Source: Streptomyces sp. NRRL WC-3626
GTDB taxonomy: Bacteria > Actinomycetota > Actinomycetes > Streptomycetales > Streptomycetaceae
Length of the DNA stretch: 64,000 bases
Direction: 5' to 3'
Assembly: GCF_000718785.1 (NCBI RefSeq)
Contig: NZ_JOCA01000011.1
Location: forward strand, 133,519-197,518
In this document: positions 20,114 to 28,959 of the stretch, piece by piece
Numbering within the stretch: position 1 is the stretch's first letter
Layout of the letters: every line of letters begins with the position of its first letter
Notes under the pieces: model-generated
Told to the model about the DNA's origin: nothing
Seen by the model: only the letters and a program-made list of their open reading frames with translations
The model's database searches: none
Program-made: the position numbers and the translations under genes

Positions 20114-20662
20114 CTACGGGGTCGGCCAGGCCTCCGCGAGCATCTTGCGGGTGTCTGCGAGGAGTTGGGGCAGGACCTTGGTGTGGCCGATCACGGGGAG
20201 GAAGTTGGTGTCGCCGCCCCAGCGGGGGACCACGTGCTGGTGGAGGTGGGCGGCGATGCCCGCGCCCGCCACCGTGCCCTGGTTCATGCCGATGTTGAAG
20301 CCGTGGGCGCCGGACGCGGTGCGCAGAGCCGTCATCGCCTGCTTGGTCAACTCGGCCAGCTCGGCCGTCTCGGCCTCGGTGAGATCCGTGTAGTCGGCGA
20401 CATGCCGGTAGGGGACGGTCATCAGGTGGCCGCCGTTGTACGGGTAGAGGTTGAGCACCGTGTACACCTGCTCGCCCCGCCTGATGATCAGCCCGTCCTC
20501 GTCGGACTTCGCCGGGATCGAGCAGAAGGGGCATGCCTCGCCGGCATCAGGGCTGCTCGGCTTGTTCTCGCCCTGGATGTACGCCATCCGGTGGGGCGTC
20601 CACAGACGCTGAAACGCGTCTGGCGTCCCCACTCCCAGCTGCTGTTCCGGCTCACTCGTCAT
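20114..20662 (-). CDS. HIT-domain protein (probable AP4A phosphorylase/hydrolase type)
   Basis: A 182-residue nucleotide-binding protein of the histidine triad superfamily, with the active-site HLHQHVVPRW segment and the upstream NIGMNQG and PYNGGHLMTVPYRHV motifs. A zinc-site-like ACPFC begins the fold, as in actinobacterial HIT proteins related to diadenosine tetraphosphate phosphorylases. The substrate is inferred. It lies just downstream of thrS, as is usual in actinobacteria, but behind a strong terminator. The start is uncertain: ATG 20662 was preferred over an upstream GTG at 20686; neither has a clear ribosome-binding site. Confidence 0.88.
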   Translation of the reverse strand: MTSEPEQQLGVGTPDAFQRLWTPHRMAYIQGENKPSSPDAGEACPFCSIPAKSDEDGLIIRRGEQVYTVLNLYPYNGGHLMTVPYRHVADYTDLTEAETAELAELTKQAMTALRTASGAHGFNIGMNQGTVAGAGIAAHLHQHVVPRWGGDTNFLPVIGHTKVLPQLLADTRKMLAEAWPTP

Positions 20663-20700
20663 GCGTGCAGCATATGGCGTCCCCACAGGGCCACGGAAAA

Positions 20701-20726
20701 GCCCCCCGGGATCACTCCCGGGGGGC
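20701..20726 (-). terminator. Intrinsic terminator of thrS
   Basis: A perfect 10-bp stem GCCCCCCGGG/CCCGGGGGGC with a 6-nt loop, followed on the minus strand by TTTTCC. It lies 27 nt past the thrS stop and is one of the few hairpins here with a real U-tract. Confidence 0.88.
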
Positions 20727-20752
20727 CGAGCTCCACTGCTGTGGGATTCAGA

Positions 20753-22729
20753 TCACACCTGAACCCGGCGCTCCACCACATCAACGAGCTTCGCCAGCGC
20801 CTGGTCACGCGGGATGCCGTTCTCCTGCGATCCGTCGCGGTAGCGGAACGACACCGTGCCCGCGTGCATGTCCTCGTCCCCGACGATGATCATGAACGGG
20901 ACCTTCTGCTTCTGCTGCGTGCGGATCTTCTTCTGCATCCGGTCCGAGGAGGAGTCCACCTCGACCCGCAGCCCCTTGCGCCGGGCCTCGCCCGCGAACT
21001 CCTCCAGGTACTGCACATGGGCGTCGCCCACCGGGATGCCCACCGCCTGCACCGGCGCCAGCCACGCCGGGAACGCGCCCGCGTAGTGCTCGAGCAGTAC
21101 CGCGAAGAAGCGCTCGATCGAGCCGAACAGCGCACGGTGGATCATGACCGGCCGGGTCTTGGCGCCGTCCGCGCCGGTGTACTCCAGCTGGAAGCGCTCC
21201 GGCAGGTTGAAGTCGAGCTGGATGGTCGACATCTGCCAGGTGCGGCCGATGGCGTCCTTCGCCTGGACGGAGATCTTCGGGCCGTAGAAGGCGGCGCCGC
21301 CCGGGTCCGCCACGAGCTCCAGGTTCTGCTTCTCGGCGACCTGGCGCAGCGTCTCCGTGGCCTCTTCCCAGGCCTCGTCGGAGCCGACGAACTTCTCGGG
21401 GTCCTTGGTGGACAGCTCCAGGTAGAAGTCGGTCAGACCGTAGTCGCGCAGCAGGTTCAGGACGAAGGTGAGGGTCTTGTCCAGCTCCTCCGACATCTGC
21501 TCGCGGGTGCAGTAGATGTGCGCGTCGTCCTGGGTGAAGCCGCGGGCCCGGGTCAGGCCGTGCACGACGCCCGACTTCTCGTACCGGTACACGGTGCCGA
21601 ACTCGAACAGGCGCAACGGCAGTTCGCGGTAGGACCGGCCGCGCGCGTCGAAGATCAGGTTGTGCATCGGGCAGTTCATGGGCTTGAGGTAGTAGTCCAC
21701 GCCCTCGTCGAGCTGCATGGGCGGGTACATGCCGTCGGCGTACCAGTCGAGGTGGCCCGAGGTCTCGAAGAGCTTCCCCTTCGTCGCGTGCGGGGTGTAG
21801 ACGAACTCGTAGCCCTCCTCCTCGTGCCGGCGGCGCGAGTAGTCCTCCATGACCCGGCGGATGATGCCGCCCTTGGGGTGGAAGACGGCGAGGCCGGAGC
21901 CGATCTGCTCCGGGATGGAGAAGAGGTCCAGCTCGGAGCCGAGCTTGCGGTGGTCGCGCTTCTCGGCCTCGGCGAGGAACTCCAGGTGGGCCTTCAGCTC
22001 GTCCTTGGTGGGCCAGGCGGTGCCGTAGATGCGCTGGAGCATCGGGTTCTTCTCGCTGCCTCGCCAGTAGGCGGCCGCGTTGCGCATCAGCTTGAACGCC
22101 GGGATGTTCCGGGTGGTGGGCAGGTGGGGGCCCCGGCAGAGGTCCTTCCAGCACAGCTCGCCGGTCTTGGCGTCCAGGTTGTCGTAGATCGTCAGCTCGC
22201 CGGCGCCGACCTCGACGTCCGCGCCGTCGTCGTGCGAGGCGGAGCCCTTGAGGCCGATCAGTTCCAGCTTGTACGGCTCGTCGGCGAGCTCCTCGCGGGC
22301 GGCCTCGTCGGTGACGACGCGGCGGGAGAAGCGCTGCCCGCGCTTCTGGATCTCCTGCATCTTCTTCTCGATGGCCTTGAGGTCATCGGGGTGGAAGGGC
22401 TTTTCGACGTCGAAGTCGTAGTAGAAGCCGTCCTTGACGGGCGGGCCGATGCCGAGCTTGGCCTCGGGGAACAGCTCCTGCACGGCCTGGGCCATGACGT
22501 GCGCGGTGGAGTGGCGCAGGATGGCGAGGCCGTCGGGGGAGGAGATCTCCACTGCCTCGACGGTCTCGCCGTCCCCGACCTCGTAGGCGAGGTCCTTGAG
22601 CTCGCCGGCCACGCGCGCCGCGATGACCGAGCGCTCGCCTGCGAAGAGCTCGGCGGCCGTGGTGCCCGTCGTCACCACGCGTTCGTCCCGCTCGGAATCG
22701 CGTTGGATGATCACACGGACGTCTGACAC
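20753..22729 (-). CDS. thrS: Threonine--tRNA ligase
   Basis: Class II aminoacyl-tRNA synthetase that charges tRNA-Thr. The 658-residue protein has an N-terminal TGS domain, the editing domain with [10 protein letters not shown] and CRGPHLPTT, the catalytic core with motif 2 (FRYRYEKSG-like [27 protein letters not shown]) and zinc ligands (MNCPMH and later His), and the anticodon-binding domain (QAVGIPVGD to the end). I chose GTG 22727-22729 (VSDVRVI), which follows AGGAGAG; the in-frame upstream extension of 32 residues looks non-coding. Confidence 0.97.
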   Translation of the reverse strand: MSDVRVIIQRDSERDERVVTTGTTAAELFAGERSVIAARVAGELKDLAYEVGDGETVEAVEISSPDGLAILRHSTAHVMAQAVQELFPEAKLGIGPPVKDGFYYDFDVEKPFHPDDLKAIEKKMQEIQKRGQRFSRRVVTDEAAREELADEPYKLELIGLKGSASHDDGADVEVGAGELTIYDNLDAKTGELCWKDLCRGPHLPTTRNIPAFKLMRNAAAYWRGSEKNPMLQRIYGTAWPTKDELKAHLEFLAEAEKRDHRKLGSELDLFSIPEQIGSGLAVFHPKGGIIRRVMEDYSRRRHEEEGYEFVYTPHATKGKLFETSGHLDWYADGMYPPMQLDEGVDYYLKPMNCPMHNLIFDARGRSYRELPLRLFEFGTVYRYEKSGVVHGLTRARGFTQDDAHIYCTREQMSEELDKTLTFVLNLLRDYGLTDFYLELSTKDPEKFVGSDEAWEEATETLRQVAEKQNLELVADPGGAAFYGPKISVQAKDAIGRTWQMSTIQLDFNLPERFQLEYTGADGAKTRPVMIHRALFGSIERFFAVLLEHYAGAFPAWLAPVQAVGIPVGDAHVQYLEEFAGEARRKGLRVEVDSSSDRMQKKIRTQQKQKVPFMIIVGDEDMHAGTVSFRYRDGSQENGIPRDQALAKLVDVVERRVQV

Positions 22730-22788
22730 CGGTCTCTCCTGACTGAAGGCTTGGCCGCGGCGCCATACCGGAGCGCACGCATGGGTGC

Positions 22789-22816
22789 GATCGTACCGAC
22801 CCGGACCGTCGGTCCG
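22789..22816 (-). promoter_or_regulatory. Possible thrS promoter with adjacent 15-bp palindrome
   Basis: On the minus strand TACGAT (22794-22789) has the form of a Streptomyces -10 box about 60 nt before thrS. Just upstream, CGGACC-GTC-GGTCCG (22802-22816) is a perfect 15-bp palindrome in the -35 area. No good -35 hexamer is visible, so the call is tentative. Confidence 0.3.
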
Positions 22817-23254
22817 CGAAATCATTCCGCGCAGCCGGGCCCGCGGACCTCACCGAAGAAGGCGGGCGGGTGTCGAAGGCGGGGTGTGGTCGTACGGCCT
22901 CGGGGGTTCGCCGGCGGGACCGGTACGTCACGGGCTGGGACGGTGAGCCCCCGGCGGCGGCCCGCGACGGCGTGCGGGTGGCCGGCCTGCGGGGTCTCCA
23001 CGCGGGCGGTGGTCGCGAGTGTGCCGCGAGTGGGTGGTGTGCGCCCGGGCAGCAGCCGTCCCCCGTTCGGGCTGCGTGACGGCCATGGCCAAGTGCCGCC
23101 CGGACCGGGTGCCTTCAGGCTGTGGGTCGCTGAACCGCCGGGACCCGTACTCCTGTTGCCGCCCAGCGGCGTACGGCGCAAACAGCCCGGGTATCACCTT
23201 TCCGGGCAGTGGGCTGTGCGCCGACTGCTCCTGGTGAGTGAGGGGTTGGTGGGT
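22817..23254. other. Gene-free divergent region between thrS and the exonuclease gene
   Basis: About 440 bp with no supported gene. Open frames run through it, one of them in frame with the exonuclease, but their composition is unlike a protein. It presumably holds the exonuclease promoter. No T-box or other riboswitch was recognised. Confidence 0.45.
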
Positions 23255-23980
23255 ATGGCGTGCTGGTACGAGGGGCCGCTGGCCGCTTTCGACACGGAGA
23301 CGACGGGTGTGGACGTCGAGAGCGACCGGATCGTGTCGGCCGCGCTCGTCGTGCAGGACGCGCCGGGTGCGCGGCCGAGGGTGACCCGTTGGCTGGTGAA
23401 TCCGGGGGTGCCGGTACCGGCCGGGTCGACCGAGGTGCACGGTCTGACGGAGGAGCATCTGCAGCGCAACGGCCGCTGGCCCGCGCCGGTGATGTACGAG
23501 ACGGCTCAGGCGCTGGCCGAGCAGGCGGCGGTGGGGCGGCCGCTGGTGGTGATGAACGCGCCGTTCGATCTGACGTTGCTGGACCGGGAGTTGCGCCGGC
23601 ATCGGGCGTCGTCGCTGGACCGCTGGCTGGACCGGAGACCGCTGCTGGTGCTGGATCCGTGGGTGCTGGACAGACATCTGGACCGTTACCGCAAGGGCGG
23701 GCGCACGCTGTCGGATCTGTGCGCGCACTACGGCGTGGCGCTGGAGGGGGCGCATGACGCGGCGGCGGACGCGGTGGCGGCGCTGGAGGTGACCCGGGCG
23801 GTGGGACGGCGTTTCGCGTCCCGGCTGGAGCGGCTCACCCCCGGTGAGCTGCACGCGTTGCAGGCGGTGTGGCATGCGGCGCAGGCGCGGGGGCCGCAGG
23901 CGTGGTTCGCGCGCGCGGGCGCGGACGAGGAGGTGGATCCGGCGTGGCCGCTGCGTCCGGAGCTGCCGGCGGCGGCGTGA
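23255..23980 (+). CDS. DnaQ-like (DEDDh) 3'-5' exonuclease
   Basis: A 241-residue stand-alone exonuclease of the RNase T/DnaQ superfamily. Exo I is AFDTETTGVD (catalytic Asp and Glu), Exo II is VMNAPFDLTLLDREL, and Exo III is GAHDAAADAVAAL, which carries the histidine of the DEDDh class. There is no polymerase or helicase domain, so it may be a repair or RNA-processing nuclease; the substrate cannot be told. The ATG at 23255 follows GAGGGG; GTG 23234 is an alternative seven codons upstream. Confidence 0.88.
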   Translation: MACWYEGPLAAFDTETTGVDVESDRIVSAALVVQDAPGARPRVTRWLVNPGVPVPAGSTEVHGLTEEHLQRNGRWPAPVMYETAQALAEQAAVGRPLVVMNAPFDLTLLDRELRRHRASSLDRWLDRRPLLVLDPWVLDRHLDRYRKGGRTLSDLCAHYGVALEGAHDAAADAVAALEVTRAVGRRFASRLERLTPGELHALQAVWHAAQARGPQAWFARAGADEEVDPAWPLRPELPAAA

Positions 23981-24003
23981 GCGGTGGCTTCCGGGGGTAC
24001 AAG

Positions 24004-24034
24004 AAAGCCGGTCCGTCGGGGACGGACCGGCTTT
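24004..24034. terminator. Bidirectional terminator between exonuclease and tRNA-Val
   Basis: A perfect 14-bp stem (24004-24017 with 24021-24034) around GGG. Both strands end the stem in a run of T. It lies 23 nt after the exonuclease stop and 6 nt past the 3' end of the convergent tRNA gene, so it can serve both. Confidence 0.88.
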
Positions 24035-24040
24035 TCCCGG

Positions 24041-24112
24041 TGGGCGATACTGGGTTCGAACCAGTGACCTCTTCGGTGTGAACGAAGCGCTCTCCCACTG
24101 AGCTAATCGCCC
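24041..24112 (-). tRNA. tRNA-Val(CAC), copy 1
   Basis: A 72-nt cloverleaf read on the minus strand: acceptor GGGCGAT/ATCGCCC, D arm GCTC/GAGC, anticodon stem CTTCG/CGAAG with loop TTCACAC (anticodon CAC, valine GUG), T arm ACTGG-TTCGAAC-CCAGT, discriminator A. CCA is not encoded. Identical to the gene at 31582-31653. Confidence 0.97.
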
Positions 24113-24124
24113 GGGAACGGACTG

Positions 24125-24154
24125 AACAATACAGGTCCGGGGAGGCTTCCTTCA
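24125..24154 (-). promoter_or_regulatory. Probable tRNA-Val promoter
   Basis: On the minus strand TTGAAG, an 18-bp spacer and TATTGT lie immediately upstream of tRNA-Val(CAC) copy 1, a reasonable vegetative (HrdB-type) promoter. It overlaps the 3' end of the SRPBCC gene. Confidence 0.4.
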
Positions 24155-24601
24155 AACCGCTTCCAGGTGGGCGGCGAGACCTCGCTCCCCGGCGCGCATC
24201 ATCAGGGTGTGGTTGGCGCGGAGGATCGGGCGTGCGGGTACGGCGAGCAGGCGCAGGAGGCGTTTGCGGACGTCGACCTCCTGCTCGTAGTGGGCGAGAG
24301 CGCGGTCGGCGCCGAGGCGGGTGACGGTCCAGCGGGCCCAGCCGTCGATGTCGCCGGACAGGCCGACCTCGAGGATGCCGGTTTCCGGGTCGCGGCGCCC
24401 CTCGCGCACGGTCGAGGTGAGGTCGTAGGGCAGGAGGGAGCGGATGGTGAGGATGCCGCTGGTGTCGTCGAGCCGGGTGACGTCGCGTACCTGGGGCCAC
24501 CACAGTGGGTAGTCCTCGATCCGCCCCAGGACGTGGAAGACCACGGGGGCGGGCGCGGACAGGGTCCACAGACTGCGGAAGCGGTAATGGTTCCAGTCCA
24601 T
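24152..24601 (-). CDS. SRPBCC-family protein (polyketide cyclase/START-like fold)
   Basis: A 149-residue protein that begins like many streptomycete SRPBCC proteins (HYRFRSLWTLSAPAPVVFHVLGRIEDYPLWWPQV): a beta strand, the VF.VL helix and the P-WWP motif, ending in a long helix. The fold binds hydrophobic ligands; neither ligand nor reaction can be told from sequence. It lies between a tRNA gene and the lyase gene, all on the minus strand, and is probably independent of both. Confidence 0.85.
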   Translation of the reverse strand: MDWNHYRFRSLWTLSAPAPVVFHVLGRIEDYPLWWPQVRDVTRLDDTSGILTIRSLLPYDLTSTVREGRRDPETGILEVGLSGDIDGWARWTVTRLGADRALAHYEQEVDVRKRLLRLLAVPARPILRANHTLMMRAGERGLAAHLEAV

Positions 24602-24637
24602 GGTCGCAGTGTTCCCGTCCGCGCCCGTTGTGTGCGT

Positions 24638-27370
24638 CTACGGCATGCGGTCTCCGAGGAGTGACAGCAGTTCGATGGCGGCGAGGCCGTAGAGGGCGGT
24701 GTCGTTCGTGGAGACCCAGGTGGCCTCACCGCCGGCGACGAGGGCGGTGGGGCCGCTGATCCTCTCGGTCTTCCAGGGTGCCGATTCCTTGTAACCGTCG
24801 GAGTCGTAGAACTTCTGCCAGGCCCGCTCGGCCAGTTTCCGGTCGCCGGTGCGTACGGCGGCGTAGGCGTCGAGGCGGGAGTGGCCCTGGAAGAGGATCA
24901 GGCTGCCGAAGTTGGCGCCGTAGCGCTCGGCCTGTTCGGTCTTGCCGGCGTTGAAGTAGCGGCAGTAGTCGTAGTAGGCCTCCTCGAATTCCGGCATGTC
25001 GACGAGGTCGATGAGTTCGGCGCACAGTTCGTTGAGGCCGAAGACGGCGGACAGATGGGACACCTCCACCTTGGGGGTGTCGGCGACGGCGAACCTGCCG
25101 GTGTCGAGGTCGTACAGGCCGCTGCCCTGGACGAAGCCGTTGGGCTGGGCGGCGATGGTCTCCATGGTGGAGAGCACGCGGGCCCTGGCCTTCTCCCACT
25201 TGGGGCCCTTGCGTTCCCATTCGGTGAGCCAGGCGGAGACCAGTCCGCTCCAGTCGGTGCCGAAGCCGATGGACAGGGCGTTGCGGTCGGGTGTGTAGGG
25301 CTCGGTGCGGATCTTGCGCAGCGGGTCGAGGGCGAGGAAGGTCTCGTCGGAGTCGACGTTGGCGTGCATGAGGTCGCCGACGCGTTCGTCGGCGGTGAGG
25401 AAGTAGTAGTAGCGGCGGTAGGTGGTGTTGGCGATGCGCTGCTGTTTGGCGCTGTCGGCGTAGTGCTGGACGCCGTGCCGGGTGCCGAGGCCGGCCCATT
25501 CGCCGATGTGGTAGACGTCGACCTCGCCGGTGTGGCGGGTCATGGACTCGGCGAAGCGGAAGATGTCGGCGCGGCCGGAGCGCAGGTAGGCGTACCAGAG
25601 CCACAGGTCGGGCGAGAGTTCGAAGTTGTCCCAGGCGTAGCCGCCGACGTCGTACCGCCACTGGTGCCGGACGGTGTCGTAGGTGTGCATGATGTCGCCG
25701 TAGTCCCAGAAGCCGTACCAGCGGCGTTGCTCCACCTGGTCCTTGTAGTAGGTGAAGAGGAAGTCGAGGTGGTCCTCGATCTTGGCCTTGGCGGGGGTGG
25801 AGCGGTCGGGTTCGGCGTACAGGCCGGGGCCGAAGACCTTGGCGTCGATGAGCTGCTTCGGCGGGGCGGCGAGCTGGGGGAGGACGCGTACGGCTTCGAT
25901 CTGTTCGGCGAGTTCGTCGGCTGTGGGGGTGGACGCGTTGGCCCAGAAGAGGAGTTCGGAGGTGCGGGCGATTCCGTAGGGGGTGCCGAATCCGGGCTCG
26001 TAGTCCTCGTAGGTGATGTTGAGGCCCTCGATCTGTTCGGGGAAGGTGTCCTGGCCCATGCCGTCGTGGTAGAAGCGCAGGTCCATGGGCTGGGCTTCGG
26101 GTGACCAGAGCCAGAGGGTGACCTCGGCCTCGTCGGTCTGGGCGTCGCGGATGTCGAGCTGGGCGGGGTGCTTCTCCCAGAAGTCGCGCAGGCCGAAGGA
26201 GAGGCCGCCGCCGGCTCCGCCGACGTAGCCGAAGCCGGAGGCGCGCCGGCCGCCGCCGGCGCCGATCCAGCCGTACCCCTTCTTGGTGCGTTTGCGCAGG
26301 GTGAAGCCGTCGGCGGAGAGCTGGGAGAGGGTGTAGTCACCCCATTCGGGAATGTACTGGAGGCGGGTGGTGACGCGCTGGTCCCAGGTGGCGGGGTCGG
26401 GCAGTCTCTCGCCCGCGAACTGGGCGGCCTGTACGGCGGCTCCGGGGTCGCGGCGCAGTCCGGTGACGCCCTTGACGGCCTCGCGGAGCAGTCCGGTGCC
26501 TTCGCCGCCGAGGCGGATGTGGCGGTCGTAGGACTCGTCGCGCATGGGGACGGTGAAGCGGACGCCGATGCCGCGCAGGAAGTCGCCGCTCGCCTTGCCG
26601 GGTTCCTGCTTTCCGTCATAGGTGATGGTGTGCACCATGCGGAAGGAGTCGGCGCCGGCGTAGAAGTAGAGGCGGATGGAGAACGGCAGCAGGCCGCGGT
26701 GGCCCCGGCGGTGCTTCCCGTCGACGCGGACGACCGCGCGGACGGGTCCGTCCTGTTCGACGGTGACGTCGGAGATGGCGCCCTCGAAGCGTTCGGTCCT
26801 GACGGTCGTCTGGTCGCCGTCCTCGAACTCGGGCTGGCGCAGGACGACGAGGCGGCCGTTCCTGGCGATCTCGGTGGTGCCGCGCCGGACGGACTTGACG
26901 ATGGTGGTGCCGGACGTGCCGATCCTGGCGGTGATGACCCCGGTCGATACGTCGATGGTGCCGCCGCGTCTGTCGACGGTGACCTTCTTCTCGGGCGCGG
27001 TGGGCGCCCCGGCGGTCAGGGTGAGCTTGCCGGTGCCCGAACTCACGGCGTGGGCGGTCCACTTGAGGGAGCCGTCGGGCCAGTGGGCGAGGGGCCAGGA
27101 CTGGACGGGGACGGATCTTCCGTCGGCGTCGGTCAGTGCGAAGGTCTGGTCGTCCTGGTGGACGCCCTTGGGCCAGGGCACGCCGACGGTGGAGCCGGGG
27201 GCCGCTCCGAGGCCGCCGTCCTCCAGCCAGTTCAGGGTGACCGGGTCGGCGGCGGCTTCGGCGCGGGGTGCGGCGGCGGCGTTCTGGGTGCCGAGGGCCC
27301 AGCTGAACTGGGCGGCGGCGCCGGTGACGGCTGCCGCCTTGAGCAGGGATCTGCGGGGGATGGGGGACAT
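24638..27370 (-). CDS. Exported YetA/PcRGLX-type exo-rhamnogalacturonan lyase-family protein
   Basis: A 910-residue secreted protein with a twin-arginine signal (PRRSLLKAAAVTGAAAQFSWALG, then an Ala-rich cleavage region near residue 35). After an N-terminal beta-rich domain comes a long region rich in aromatic residues (YGFWDYGDIMHTYD, YAWDNFELSPDLWLWY, HIGEWAGLGTRHGVQHYADS), typical of an (alpha/alpha)6 toroid. The overall pattern matches my memory of bacterial YetA and fungal PcRGLX (PL26), which cleave rhamnogalacturonan I from its end. The neighbouring YesL-like protein and ABC transporter support a pectin role. A good purine-rich ribosome-binding site precedes the ATG. The exact substrate is inferred. 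Confidence 0.8.
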   Translation of the reverse strand: MSPIPRRSLLKAAAVTGAAAQFSWALGTQNAAAAPRAEAAADPVTLNWLEDGGLGAAPGSTVGVPWPKGVHQDDQTFALTDADGRSVPVQSWPLAHWPDGSLKWTAHAVSSGTGKLTLTAGAPTAPEKKVTVDRRGGTIDVSTGVITARIGTSGTTIVKSVRRGTTEIARNGRLVVLRQPEFEDGDQTTVRTERFEGAISDVTVEQDGPVRAVVRVDGKHRRGHRGLLPFSIRLYFYAGADSFRMVHTITYDGKQEPGKASGDFLRGIGVRFTVPMRDESYDRHIRLGGEGTGLLREAVKGVTGLRRDPGAAVQAAQFAGERLPDPATWDQRVTTRLQYIPEWGDYTLSQLSADGFTLRKRTKKGYGWIGAGGGRRASGFGYVGGAGGGLSFGLRDFWEKHPAQLDIRDAQTDEAEVTLWLWSPEAQPMDLRFYHDGMGQDTFPEQIEGLNITYEDYEPGFGTPYGIARTSELLFWANASTPTADELAEQIEAVRVLPQLAAPPKQLIDAKVFGPGLYAEPDRSTPAKAKIEDHLDFLFTYYKDQVEQRRWYGFWDYGDIMHTYDTVRHQWRYDVGGYAWDNFELSPDLWLWYAYLRSGRADIFRFAESMTRHTGEVDVYHIGEWAGLGTRHGVQHYADSAKQQRIANTTYRRYYYFLTADERVGDLMHANVDSDETFLALDPLRKIRTEPYTPDRNALSIGFGTDWSGLVSAWLTEWERKGPKWEKARARVLSTMETIAAQPNGFVQGSGLYDLDTGRFAVADTPKVEVSHLSAVFGLNELCAELIDLVDMPEFEEAYYDYCRYFNAGKTEQAERYGANFGSLILFQGHSRLDAYAAVRTGDRKLAERAWQKFYDSDGYKESAPWKTERISGPTALVAGGEATWVSTNDTALYGLAAIELLSLLGDRMP

Positions 27371-27470
27371 GGCCTTTCCTTTCCATTGCGGTGATGCATG
27401 GGGATGTCAAGGGCATGACAGACACGGACGCGACGCCGGAGCGCCGGCCTCGGGATGCGGGCACCGCCGC

Positions 27471-28070
27471 TCAGCGGTGCCGGTACCGCTCCTCCACGGC
27501 GACGGCCGCCGCCGCGACGGCCCCGAGGACGGGAACCGCCAGCGGCGGGACGAACCAGGCGGACAGGACCACCACGCCCAGCCCGCAGACGACCAGGAAG
27601 GATCCGGCGGGATCGAGCACGGTCCGCCGCCCCGCCTCCGCGAGCAGCGGCCGCCAGGACGCGCCGGGCGTCCAGGCGGCGGCCGCCCGCAGCAGGGCCA
27701 CGACGGCCCCGATCAGCGCGAAGACACCGACGGCCCCGACGAGCGGCCCGCCGGGCAGCCCGGCCCGGACGGCGAGGACGTCCACCCAGACCGCGGCCGC
27801 CACCGCCCATCCGGCGAGCCCGACGGCCCACCCGCCGCGCACGGCCGTACGGAAGTCGGCGGCGAACTCCCGCAGGCCACCGGCCTGATGGGAGGTACGA
27901 CGCCGCAGGTGCCGTGCGCCGGCGGCGAACGCGGCCGGGTAGGTGACGACGCCGAGGCCGGCGACGGCGATCCACACGCCGGTGAGCAGGCACTCGGCGA
28001 ACACCGAGAAGCGCTCGCCGAACACCGGGGCCCTGCGCGGGGCACGGGCCTTCACGCGTACTTGCGCCAT
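27471..28070 (-). CDS. YesL-like (DUF624) integral membrane protein
   Basis: A 199-residue protein with about five hydrophobic helices: ECLLTGVWIAVAGLGVVTYPAAFAAG, then further helices around 80-100, 110-130 and 155-190. The first helix with its conserved TYPAAFAA turn resembles the YesL/DUF624 family, whose genes accompany rhamnogalacturonan and other complex-sugar ABC transporters in Bacillus. It begins 10 nt after the second permease and precedes the lyase by 100 nt, so it belongs to the same operon. Biochemical role unknown. Confidence 0.78.
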   Translation of the reverse strand: MAQVRVKARAPRRAPVFGERFSVFAECLLTGVWIAVAGLGVVTYPAAFAAGARHLRRRTSHQAGGLREFAADFRTAVRGGWAVGLAGWAVAAAVWVDVLAVRAGLPGGPLVGAVGVFALIGAVVALLRAAAAWTPGASWRPLLAEAGRRTVLDPAGSFLVVCGLGVVVLSAWFVPPLAVPVLGAVAAAAVAVEERYRHR

Positions 28071-28080
28071 GGCGACCGCC

Positions 28081-28959
28081 TCAGCCCTTCAGTCCGGAGG
28101 TCGCCATCCCGTCGATGAGATAGCGCTGGAAGGCCATGAAGAAGGCGACGACCGGCACCAGCGCCACCAGCGACATCGCGATCATGCTGCCGTAGTTGGA
28201 GACGCCCTCCTGGTCGCGGAACATCATCAGCCCGAGGGAGACCGTGTACTTCTCGGGGGTGTTGAGGTAGATCAGCGGCCCCATGAAGTCGTTCCAGGCG
28301 TTGATGAAGGTGAAGATGGCGCTGGTGATGATGGCGGGCCGGCTCAGCGGCAGCACGATCGACCAGTAGGTGCGCAGATGCCCGCAGCCGTCGAGCTTCG
28401 CGGCCTCGTCCAGTTCCCTCGGCAGTCCGCGCATGAACTGCACCATCAGGAAGACGAAGAAGGCCTCGGTGGCCAGGAACTTGCCCGCGACCAGCGGCAC
28501 CAGGGTGTCGGTGAGCTCGAGGTTGCGGAAGAGCACGTACTGCGGGATGAGCAGCACGTGGTACGGCAGCAGCAGCGTGCCGATCATCAGGGTGAAGAGC
28601 AGGTTCCGCCCGGCGAACCGGATCTTGGCGAAGGCGTACGCGGTCAGCGAGCTGGACAGCACGACACCGATCACGGCGAGGACCGCGTACATCAGCGAGT
28701 TCCAGAAGAAGCTGCCGATGGAGATGCCGGAGATGCCGTCGGCGAGCCCGGAGAAGTTCTCCCAGACCGGCGCGGTGGGCAGCAGGTCGAGGCTGGCGAT
28801 GATGTCCTTGCTCGGCTTGAACGAGGCGCCGATCACCCATATCACGGGGTAGAGGACGACCGCGAGGACGGCGAGCGCGCCCACGTGCCAGACGATCGAT
28901 CCGTGACGCCGCCGCCCCTTCGCGGCGGACAGGGCGGGGCTGGTGGTGGCACTGGTCAC
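28081..28959 (-). CDS. Carbohydrate ABC transporter permease (MalG/YesQ type)
   Basis: A 292-residue inner-membrane permease with six helices and the EAA loop of the MalG class (ELDEAAKLDGCGHLRTYWSIVLPLSRPAI). The N-terminus TSATTSPALSAAKGRRRHGS is cytoplasmic. The GTG at 28959 overlaps the stop of the first permease (GTGA), fixing the start. With the upstream permease and binding protein it forms a type I sugar importer; the ATPase is not encoded here and is probably a shared MsiK-type subunit encoded elsewhere, as is usual in Streptomyces. Confidence 0.92.
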   Translation of the reverse strand: MTSATTSPALSAAKGRRRHGSIVWHVGALAVLAVVLYPVIWVIGASFKPSKDIIASLDLLPTAPVWENFSGLADGISGISIGSFFWNSLMYAVLAVIGVVLSSSLTAYAFAKIRFAGRNLLFTLMIGTLLLPYHVLLIPQYVLFRNLELTDTLVPLVAGKFLATEAFFVFLMVQFMRGLPRELDEAAKLDGCGHLRTYWSIVLPLSRPAIITSAIFTFINAWNDFMGPLIYLNTPEKYTVSLGLMMFRDQEGVSNYGSMIAMSLVALVPVVAFFMAFQRYLIDGMATSGLKG

